Notes under the pieces: generated by a model
Told to the model about the DNA's origin: nothing
The model's database searches: none
Seen by the model: only the letters and a program-made list of their open reading frames with translations
Shown: piece after piece, positions 1 to 5,711 of the stretch
Numbering within the stretch: the first letter of the stretch is position 1
How the letters are laid out: the number at the start of each line of letters is the position of its first letter
Program-made: the position numbers and the translations under genes
Source of the DNA: Promethearchaeota archaeon
GTDB taxonomy: Archaea > Asgardarchaeota > Lokiarchaeia > Sigyniarchaeales > SOKP01
Direction: 5' to 3'
Assembly (NCBI GenBank): GCA_030615145.1
Contig: JAUWZT010000185.1
Location: 1-7,345, forward strand
Length of the DNA: 7,345 bases

Positions 1-2
1 GC

Positions 3-1370
3 TCAGGAGGCGAGAATTTGGTGCGGTATGCTTGTGTGATAAATGATCTTCGTAGCGCTGCGGGTCGAACGGGTATGGGAGCCGTCATGGGTTCTAAAAA
101 CCTTAAAGCCGTAGTTGTAAGAGGTAATAAGAGACCTAAAGTGGCTAACAAGGAAAAATTAAGAGAAATAAGGAATTCTTTTAGTAATGACTACTTGAAA
201 TATTATAAAGATTATTTCTCACATGGAACTGGTGGAGGTGTAATGGAAATGTTTGCCTCTATGGGGAACCTTCCGACTCGCAATTTTAAAGCAGGAGGAA
301 TTGGTAGTGCTAAGAATCTAGACCCACAAATTAACGAAGAAGAAATTAATCTAAAAATGGAAACTTGTTTTGCGTGTCCAATTAAATGCAAAAAGGTCGT
401 ACAAATTAAAGAACCGTGGGTCGTAGATCCAGAATATGGCGGTCCAGAATACGAGACACTAGCTGCTTTCGGCTCTAATTGCGGAATTTATGACCTTAAA
501 GCAGTGTGTAAGGCTAATGAACTTTGTAATAAGTACTCAATTGATACGATCTCTACTGGTATGAGCATTTCTTTTGCCATGGAGTGCTTCGAAAATAACA
601 TATTAAATGAGTTCGATACTGGAGGGATAATTTTAAAGTTTGGTAATTCCAAAGCCATGATTCAAATGATTGAAAAAATTGCTAAGCGAGAAGGTTTAGG
701 AGATATTTTGGCTGAGGGCGTAAAAAGAGCCGCTGAAAAAATTCAAAACGGAGCGCAAAAATTCGCCATCCATGTGAAGGGTCAAGAACTTCCGATGCAC
801 GAACCACGCTTTAAGCAAGGAATGGGACTAGGATACGCGATTTCACCAACAGGGGCAGAACACATGCATAATCTCCACGATACAGTTATTGCAAATGAAG
901 GCTCGATTGCTAATTTTAATACATTTGGAATTTTTACACCACTCCGACTTAATGATTTGAGCGCAAAAAAGGTTCGAGCCTTAATATATCATATGAATTG
1001 GTGTGCTTTAGGTAATGCTCTCGTAATGTGCTATTTTGTGCCGTGGAGTCCATTTGAGCTAACAGAAGTAGTTAGAGCATTTACTGGTTGGAATTCCTCA
1101 ACTTTCGAATTGATGAAAGTAGGCGAGCGAATAATGAATATGACTCGAATTTTTAACTTAAGAGAAGGCTTTACGAGTGATGACGATCGTTTACCGGATA
1201 GATTTTTCCAACCTCACACTTCAGGAGTTCTAGCTGAAACAGCTATCGATTTAGAGAATTTTAGTGAAGCCAAAAAAATCTACTACGAAATGATGGGCTG
1301 GAACAAAAATGGCGTTCCTTCAAAAATAAAATTGGATGAACTCGATATTAGTTGGGCCAATAGTTATTGA
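3..1370 (+). CDS. Aldehyde:ferredoxin oxidoreductase (AOR) family tungsten/molybdopterin enzyme, 5'-partial
   Basis: The reading frame is open to the left edge. The first codons (SGGENLVRYA, from position 3) belong to the conserved AOR region followed by GRTGMGAVMGSKNLKA, so the apparent TTG start at 18 is internal. About 455 residues remain of a usual 600 or so, so the N-terminal pterin-binding domain is largely missing. Numbering from the TTG, CX2CX3C (C117, C120, C124) with a later cysteine, C338, would bind the [4Fe-4S] cluster. Other family marks are GGPEYETLAAFGSNCG, DTISTG (176-181), SPTGAEHMH (276-284) and a C-terminal FNLREGF. These enzymes oxidise aldehydes to acids, or in related clades act on other carboxyl/aryl substrates, using ferredoxin or a partner complex. 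The second pterin motif, usually DxxGLC, reads NALVMC here. That and the TGAEHMH segment suggest a divergent clade, possibly closer to BamB-like members than to classical AOR. The substrate cannot be told. No partner gene follows directly; the gene ends in TGA before a T-rich spacer. Confidence 0.93.
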   Translation, partial: SGGENLVRYACVINDLRSAAGRTGMGAVMGSKNLKAVVVRGNKRPKVANKEKLREIRNSFSNDYLKYYKDYFSHGTGGGVMEMFASMGNLPTRNFKAGGIGSAKNLDPQINEEEINLKMETCFACPIKCKKVVQIKEPWVVDPEYGGPEYETLAAFGSNCGIYDLKAVCKANELCNKYSIDTISTGMSISFAMECFENNILNEFDTGGIILKFGNSKAMIQMIEKIAKREGLGDILAEGVKRAAEKIQNGAQKFAIHVKGQELPMHEPRFKQGMGLGYAISPTGAEHMHNLHDTVIANEGSIANFNTFGIFTPLRLNDLSAKKVRALIYHMNWCALGNALVMCYFVPWSPFELTEVVRAFTGWNSSTFELMKVGERIMNMTRIFNLREGFTSDDDRLPDRFFQPHTSGVLAETAIDLENFSEAKKIYYEMMGWNKNGVPSKIKLDELDISWANSY

Positions 1371-1388
1371 AGAATCAAAACATAAAAT

Positions 1389-1409
1389 CTTTTCTACTTT
1401 CTAATTTTT
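1389..1409 (+). terminator. T-rich tract after the AOR gene, possible archaeal terminator
   Basis: About 20 bases after the AOR stop codon the + strand turns pyrimidine-rich, with T runs of 4, 3 and 5. There is no GC-rich hairpin. Archaeal RNA polymerase is known to terminate at such T tracts, so this is a plausible end for the AOR transcript. The assignment rests on composition and position only. Confidence 0.35.
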
Positions 1410-1471
1410 AAAATGAAATTTATCTTAATTGTATGTATAATCATTAAGAAAAAAACCTAAAATTATACTAA

Positions 1472-1480
1472 TATATAAAT
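1472..1480 (+). promoter_or_regulatory. Candidate TATA box for the histidine kinase gene
   Basis: TATATAAAT lies in a spacer with no coding potential. An archaeal start site about 25 bases downstream would fall near 1500-1505, giving a leader of roughly 65 bases that keeps the strong ribosome-binding site. A second TATA-like match, TTATAAAAAA at 1530-1539, would start transcription on top of the Shine-Dalgarno sequence, so I prefer the upstream one. The spacer is so AT-rich that chance matches are likely. Confidence 0.35.
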
Positions 1481-1555
1481 AAAAGAATCTTCACTTCACT
1501 ATTAGAAGAGTAATCACCAAATTTAGAGATTATAAAAAAATTTGTTCTTATAGGC

Positions 1556-1560
1556 GGAGG
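1556..1560 (+). promoter_or_regulatory. Shine-Dalgarno site of the histidine kinase
   Basis: GGAGG sits 7 bases before the ATG at 1568. It is the clearest GC-rich element in this AT-rich spacer and fixes the start codon of the kinase. Confidence 0.8.
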
Positions 1561-1567
1561 AATACGA

Positions 1568-4432
1568 ATGATTTCCGACGATAACAAGCGCCAAAATGCT
1601 AAGACTCAATTTCAAATATTTATGGAAATTGTTAACGATTTGGTGATGATTATTGATCAAACAGAAGATTTCAAAATTGAGCTAATTAACAATTGCCCGT
1701 TATTGGAAAAATTAGGGTATGCTGAAAGCGATTTAGTCGGAAATTCTTTCCTAAAAATACTATTTTCGGAAGATAAAAAAAAAGCAGTAAAATTTTTAAA
1801 AAAGGGGATCGACACTTTTGGTAATTTTCAAGAAATAAAGTTATTTTCAACTAAGGATGAAATAATTTGGGCGGAAATAAAAGCAAGAAAATTTACGGAC
1901 GAGGATAAAAACGAGAAAATCTTAATTATTTTGAAAGATATTTCAAAACAAAAAAAAATTGAAGTAAATTTAAGAGAAACTGAAGATAGATTTAAAAAAA
2001 TAACAGAAACTATCCCAGAAATACGCTTTTGGAAATTATTTAATCCTAAAAAATATGAGGAAGCTTTGCAGAGCAGCTATGAAATGCTACAGATGGTAAT
2101 AGAAAATATCCCACAATATATTATATGGAAGGATATTGATCTGAGTTATCTTGGATGTAACGATAATTACGCAAAATTAATTGGGATTGAACACCCTGAA
2201 AACATTATAGGTAAAACTGACGAAGAATTGCTTTTAGATAAGAATCAAATACAATTTAACAAAGAACAAGAAAGGAAAGTTATTGAATCTAATAAAGCTG
2301 TTTTTCATACTGATGAATCTTGGATCCTCAGAAACGGAGAAAAGATTTGGATAGACATAAATAGAATTCCTTTGTTAAACTCTGATGGAAATGTTGCAGG
2401 ACTTTTAATTACCTTTGAAGATATTACCGAACGGAAGAACGCTGAAGAGAATTTGCGTAAACAACATGAGAAATTAGAACGAATTATGGAAACCTCTCCC
2501 GCGGGGATCTTATCTGTTGGTAAAAACGGCCATATCATATATGTTAATTCTCAAGCCGAAAAAGTCTTACATTATCCTAAAGAAGAATTATTAAAAAAAA
2601 CATTTATTACCACTAAATTTAAATTTTTAGACTCAGAAGGCAAACTTATTCCTAAGAATGAGCTACCTTTTCAGATTATTAAGAAAACGAAAAAACCAAT
2701 ATTTGATTATCATGCAACTTTTAAGTCATTTACGAATGGAAATATTCTACTTTCTATCAATGGTACGCCTTTATTAAAGAATAACGGAGAAATCGAGAAT
2801 ATAATTTTTACAGTAGAGGATATTACTGAAAAAGAATTAGCTGAAAAAATGATTAAAGCCTCAGAAGAAAAATATAAGGACTTATTAGAGACCTCAACAA
2901 TTGGTATTTTAGAAATAGAACTGGAAAACAATAGCGTTTCTTACATTAATCCAAAATTATTAGAATTTATTGGGTATCAAGATGTTGACTATGTCAACAA
3001 AAAATTGATGGATGAAATAATTCATCCAGACGATCTGCTAAAATTGTTAAATTCAGAAGAAGGAAAGGATATCGAATTTAGAATTGTGACCAATAAAGGA
3101 AAAGAAAAATGGTTACAAGGAAAAAGATTAAATCAATACGATGATAAAGACAATCTAATTAGCTTTAGATTATGGTTAGAAGATGTCACTGACAAAAAAA
3201 TGTACGAAGAATTGATTTTAGAGTTAAATATTAATTTTTTAAACTACACAACGGACATTCAACAAAATATTGAATTATTGCTAAAAACTTGCTTAAAACA
3301 ACTTAATGGTGACATTGTATTATACATCACTAAAAGCGATCATGAAGAAAAAGAGCAATATAGGGTAATGAGTAGTAAAGGGGACATCACAATGTATACT
3401 TCGGAAGAATTTACGAGCAATTTGTTTATAAGTGAATTATTTAAAGAAAATCACGACTTTACTCAGGAATTCTTTGACATCCATAAAACGAAGTATGCCA
3501 AATCTGATCGTTATATAATTGAAAACGGTATCGAAGCTTGTTATGGTAAATTAATCCTATCTGGAAATGATTTAAATAGTTTACTCTGCGTTTTATTTCA
3601 ACAAAATCCAACTATTACCAATCAAAATAAATTAGTGCTATTTTTAATATGCGATGCTCTCGAAATAGAGCAAAGAAGGTGGGAATCTCAACAACATTTG
3701 GAAGAACAAAACCGAATGTTAAGCGAAATAAATAAATTAAAAAGCGATTTGTTTTCAAGAACTTCGCACGAATTAAAAACGCCTTTAATTTCTATTAAAG
3801 GATTCACCGAATTATTGTTAAAACTACACTCAAATAAGTTGGACAGCGATGTTATTTCGATTTTAGAAGAAATCAAGAGCGGTAGTAAGCGTCTTGAGGA
3901 TTACATTAACGCACTTGTCGAAAGTTCCCAATTAGATCAAGGGTTGTTGAAATTAAAAAAAAAAAGAGAGAATCTTACATTTTTAATCAAATATTGCATT
4001 AAGCAATTACAAGGTATGGCCAAATTAAGAGAACAGAAGGTTAAACTAAACATAAAGAATAATATATATACAAATTTTGATAAAGAGAAAATTTACGAAG
4101 TTATCACCAATTTATTGATAAATGCAATAAAGTACACGCCTATTGGTGGGACTATTACAATTGATTCTCATCAAAAAAACAATCACTATATAATTTCGAT
4201 AAATGACACCGGCATTGGATTAACTAAAAAAGAAATAGCGCAACTTTTCACGCAGTTTGGTAAAATTGAAAGATACGGCCAGGGATGGGACGTAGGCATC
4301 GAAGGGACAGGATTAGGATTATATATTTCGAAAGAATTAATTAACCTTCACGACGGGATAATATGGGTCGAATCAGAAGGTCGGAATAAAGGTTCTACCT
4401 TTTATTTTTCTTTACCAATAGAAAAAAATTAA
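1568..4432 (+). CDS. Soluble multi-PAS/GAF sensor histidine kinase
   Basis: Predicted cytosolic sensor kinase of 954 residues with no signal peptide or membrane segment. Order: PAS1 about 15-128 (ending LKDISKQK); a short PAS remnant about 138-165; PAS2 171-290 (ending FEDITERK); PAS3 300-422, of the variant with LDSEGKLIPKNELPF in its middle (ending VEDITEK); PAS4 432-543 (HPDD motif, ending LEDVTDKK); a divergent GAF-like region about 550-700; a coiled-coil linker; HisKA 725-795; HATPase_c about 838-952. The phospho-acceptor is His734 in SHELKTPL. The N-box (N848, N852), G1 (D880, G882, G884), F-box (F894, F897) and G2 (G913, G915, G917) are all intact, so it should be catalytically active. 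No receiver domain is attached and no response regulator gene lies in the window, so its partner is unknown. The ligands of the sensor domains cannot be read from sequence. The start is supported by GGAGG 7 bases upstream. The gene is richer in A than the AOR and hdr genes. Confidence 0.95.
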   Translation: MISDDNKRQNAKTQFQIFMEIVNDLVMIIDQTEDFKIELINNCPLLEKLGYAESDLVGNSFLKILFSEDKKKAVKFLKKGIDTFGNFQEIKLFSTKDEIIWAEIKARKFTDEDKNEKILIILKDISKQKKIEVNLRETEDRFKKITETIPEIRFWKLFNPKKYEEALQSSYEMLQMVIENIPQYIIWKDIDLSYLGCNDNYAKLIGIEHPENIIGKTDEELLLDKNQIQFNKEQERKVIESNKAVFHTDESWILRNGEKIWIDINRIPLLNSDGNVAGLLITFEDITERKNAEENLRKQHEKLERIMETSPAGILSVGKNGHIIYVNSQAEKVLHYPKEELLKKTFITTKFKFLDSEGKLIPKNELPFQIIKKTKKPIFDYHATFKSFTNGNILLSINGTPLLKNNGEIENIIFTVEDITEKELAEKMIKASEEKYKDLLETSTIGILEIELENNSVSYINPKLLEFIGYQDVDYVNKKLMDEIIHPDDLLKLLNSEEGKDIEFRIVTNKGKEKWLQGKRLNQYDDKDNLISFRLWLEDVTDKKMYEELILELNINFLNYTTDIQQNIELLLKTCLKQLNGDIVLYITKSDHEEKEQYRVMSSKGDITMYTSEEFTSNLFISELFKENHDFTQEFFDIHKTKYAKSDRYIIENGIEACYGKLILSGNDLNSLLCVLFQQNPTITNQNKLVLFLICDALEIEQRRWESQQHLEEQNRMLSEINKLKSDLFSRTSHELKTPLISIKGFTELLLKLHSNKLDSDVISILEEIKSGSKRLEDYINALVESSQLDQGLLKLKKKRENLTFLIKYCIKQLQGMAKLREQKVKLNIKNNIYTNFDKEKIYEVITNLLINAIKYTPIGGTITIDSHQKNNHYIISINDTGIGLTKKEIAQLFTQFGKIERYGQGWDVGIEGTGLGLYISKELINLHDGIIWVESEGRNKGSTFYFSLPIEKN

Positions 4433-4446
4433 ACTATTGGACTCCA

Positions 4447-4456
4447 TATTTTTTAT
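4447..4456 (+). terminator. T-run after the kinase gene, possible terminator
   Basis: A run of six T (4449-4454) inside a T-rich stretch begins about 15 bases after the kinase stop codon, with no hairpin. Position and composition fit archaeal T-tract termination, but the evidence is weak because the whole spacer is AT-rich. Confidence 0.25.
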
Positions 4457-4528
4457 TAACAGCCCCTTTCTTACTTTATTAAATAGAGTTGAGAAAAACA
4501 TAATATTGTTTTTATCAAAAAACTATAG

Positions 4529-4753
4529 GTGGTACACATAAGTAACAATAGTAAAGAAAAGGGATTTGAAAAATTAGATGTAGTAAAAAAATATTTCCAA
4601 AAGATATTCACTGTAATGTCTAAAGATGTTAGAGAACAACTGATGGATTTAAACCTATCAAAAGGCGAATTAAAAGAAGTAAAAAAAGAATTAGTTTTCT
4701 TACCTGATGAAAAACAGAAAGAATACTTAAACGAATTATCTAAGAAAAAATAA
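4529..4753 (+). CDS. Small charged helical protein, function unknown
   Basis: I do not recognise this protein. From the GTG at 4529 it has 74 residues, rich in Lys, Glu and Leu, with no Cys, no membrane segment and no signal peptide. The pattern suggests two or three amphipathic helices: about 13-30 (KLDVVKKYFQKIF), 32-43 and 45-72, with a proline break in FLPDEKQKEYLNEL. The start is uncertain. AGGTG (4527-4531) matches a Shine-Dalgarno core but overlaps the GTG. It is correctly spaced for the in-frame ATA at 4538, which would give a 71-residue protein. The next in-frame ATG (4616) would remove 29 residues of coding-looking sequence. A TATA-like TTTATTAAAT at about 4475-4484 could drive it separately from the kinase, whose stop lies about 100 bases upstream. 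It could instead be read through from the kinase. A shared role with the kinase or with Hdr is speculation. Confidence 0.6.
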   Translation: MVHISNNSKEKGFEKLDVVKKYFQKIFTVMSKDVREQLMDLNLSKGELKEVKKELVFLPDEKQKEYLNELSKKK

Positions 4754-4808
4754 AGCTGAATAAATTGACAAAAAACAAAGAAAAAGTAAAAATCATAAGA
4801 ACGCGAAG

Positions 4809-4822
4809 TTTTTTTCCTTTTT
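4809..4822 (+). terminator. T7-CC-T5 tract, possible terminator of the small ORF
   Basis: Seven T, two C and five T follow the small ORF stop codon by about 55 bases, with no hairpin. This matches the simple oligo-T signals known for archaeal termination. The same bases would encode Lys/Glu on the minus strand, so a coding origin is an alternative. Confidence 0.4.
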
Positions 4823-5002
4823 AAGTCTTCTTTTAAGTTGTTCTAAAGTTTTATCTTTTTCTTCGATAATTTTCTTATGATTTATTCCACTTAAAAAACA
4901 TTTAGATATTGCAATTAATTAATACTCTCATTTTAATTACCAAATTCAATAACAAATTTTTTATTAAAAAGTTCTTTTCACTTCTTAATATTATAAATTA
5001 AA

Positions 5003-5020
5003 ATTGTTTGATCAAACAAT
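5003..5020. promoter_or_regulatory. Perfect 18-bp palindrome, candidate operator upstream of hdrCBA
   Basis: ATTGTTTGATCAAACAAT is identical to its reverse complement over all 18 bases, centred between 5011 and 5012. Its centre, TTTGATCAAA, is less purely AT than the surroundings. It lies about 55 bases upstream of the probable TATA box of hdrC. A TATA-like TTATAAATTA at 4991-5000 just before it could belong to an alternative promoter whose start would then fall on the palindrome. A homodimeric helix-turn-helix regulator is the simplest reader; which one is unknown. Confidence 0.5.
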
Positions 5021-5021
5021 C

Positions 5022-5046
5022 AAAAAAGTAAAATCTGTACTTTTTT
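5022..5046. repeat. 9-bp inverted repeat with a 7-base loop
   Basis: AAAAAAGTA (5022-5030) and TACTTTTTT (5038-5046) are perfect inverted copies separated by AAATCTG. The repeat begins one base after the 18-bp palindrome and ends about 27 bases before the TATA candidate of hdrC. It may be a second regulator site, or a weak hairpin followed by T. The A/T-only outer part makes chance formation more likely than for the palindrome. Confidence 0.4.
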
Positions 5047-5072
5047 ACTCAATTACTAATCAAATTTAAAAC

Positions 5073-5079
5073 TATAAAA
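5073..5079 (+). promoter_or_regulatory. Probable TATA box of the hdrCBA operon, leaderless transcript
   Basis: TATAAAA, preceded by an A-rich stretch (AAATTTAAAAC), starts 23 bases before the hdrC ATG. An archaeal transcription start 22-27 bases downstream of such a box would fall at or within a few bases of that ATG. No Shine-Dalgarno sequence precedes the ATG. Both facts agree with a leaderless mRNA. Confidence 0.55.
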
Positions 5080-5095
5080 GAGACTTGTATTTATA

Positions 5096-5710
5096 ATGAG
5101 CGATAATATAGAAAAATATATCAAGCGCAAGGTTTATAAAGGCACGAGCTCTAAAATTGCTCAAAAATTTGTTGACGCAGGATTAGAAAAGTTAAGAGCT
5201 TGTATTAATTGTGGAACTTGCACAGGTTCGTGCCCATCTGGGCGGCGCACAGCCTATCGAACGCGTTCCGCTCTCAGACGCGCTTTAACAGGAGATGAGT
5301 CGGTATTAAGTGATATTGACATCTGGCTTTGTAGTACTTGTTATTACTGCTATGAGCGATGCCCACGAGACATACCTGTAACCGATATGATTATAAAACT
5401 TAGAAACATTGCTGTTGAAGAAGGGTATATTTTAGACTCTCACTTTGGTTTGGCTAGTAATGTTTTTTATGAAACTGGTCATGGTGTACCTGCTAATGGT
5501 GAAAACAACAAAAAATGGAGAGATTTACGTGAATCTTATGGATTACCACCACTACCTCCCACAGTTCATTCCTATCCAGAAGCCGTGAAAGAATGTCAAA
5601 CTTTAATGAAAGAAGTTGGTTTCAGAGCTTTACTGGATAATGCACAAAAATTAAAGGAGAAACGAAAGTTAGCAGAAGAAAAAAAAGAAGACGAAAAGGA
5701 GGGTAAATAA
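5096..5710 (+). CDS. hdrC: CoB-CoM heterodisulfide reductase-type iron-sulfur subunit C (HdrC)
   Basis: HdrC is the small ferredoxin-like subunit that relays electrons between HdrA and HdrB in the soluble cytosolic HdrABC complex. The 204-residue protein has two classical [4Fe-4S] motifs: C36-C39-C42-C46 followed by Pro47, and C79-C82-C85-C89 followed by Pro90. Between and after them stand the usual HdrC segments (GRRTAYRTRSALRRAL, IWLCSTCYYCYERCP, KLRNIA). The last 20 residues are almost all Lys and Glu (EKRKLAEEKKEDEKEGK), an unusual charged tail. The ATG is supported by the TATA box 23 bases upstream and the lack of any leader. It is the first gene of the cluster; hdrB begins one base after its stop codon. 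In methanogens the complex reduces CoM-S-S-CoB. Outside them the oxidised disulfide or other acceptor is generally unknown, and I cannot name it here. Confidence 0.95.
   Translation: MSDNIEKYIKRKVYKGTSSKIAQKFVDAGLEKLRACINCGTCTGSCPSGRRTAYRTRSALRRALTGDESVLSDIDIWLCSTCYYCYERCPRDIPVTDMIIKLRNIAVEEGYILDSHFGLASNVFYETGHGVPANGENNKKWRDLRESYGLPPLPPTVHSYPEAVKECQTLMKEVGFRALLDNAQKLKEKRKLAEEKKEDEKEGK
5697..5703 (+). promoter_or_regulatory. Shine-Dalgarno site of hdrB inside the end of hdrC
   Basis: AGGAGGG lies within the last codons of hdrC, 8 bases before the GTG at 5712. It fixes that GTG as the hdrB start and ties the two genes together for coupled translation. Confidence 0.85.
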
Positions 5711-5711
5711 A

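Larger units (their letters stand above)
4754..5095. other. 342-base intergenic region between the small ORF and hdrC
   Basis: This strongly AT-rich stretch has no start-to-stop gene that I can support. From left to right it holds a T tract just after the small ORF (4809-4822), a minus-strand open segment without a start codon (4793-4918), and an AT-rich part with scattered T runs. Two adjacent dyad symmetries follow (5003-5020 and 5022-5046), then the probable hdr promoter (5073-5079). It is the main regulatory space of the window. Confidence 0.6.

Noticed and set aside
18..20. TTG as the true start of the AOR gene, with AGGAGG at 5-10 as its ribosome-binding site
   Set aside because: The GGAGG-like bases encode Ser-Gly-Gly of the conserved AOR stretch SGGENLVRYA, and the protein would lack its whole N-terminal domain. 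The gene is cut by the window edge.
2305..2538. Minus-strand ORF opposite the kinase
   Set aside because: It lies wholly inside PAS2-PAS3 coding sequence of the kinase, and its translation has no recognisable domain. It is a shadow of the + strand gene.
2710..2931. Second minus-strand ORF opposite the kinase
   Set aside because: It is a Ser/Ile/Phe-rich shadow of Lys/Glu-rich + strand codons, with no ribosome-binding site or homology signal.
3688..3876. Third minus-strand ORF opposite the kinase H-box region
   Set aside because: It is antisense to the conserved HisKA domain, and its composition is explained by the + strand codons.
4959..4971. TTTTTA-T-TAAAAA inverted repeat
   Set aside because: It is short and made only of A and T in an AT-rich spacer, so chance is the simplest explanation.
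4754..5095. Possible small RNA, riboswitch or CRISPR repeats in the long intergenic region
   Set aside because: I saw no spaced direct repeats, no GC-rich paired structure and no known aptamer core. The only clear symmetry is the pair of dyads, which I list as DNA sites.
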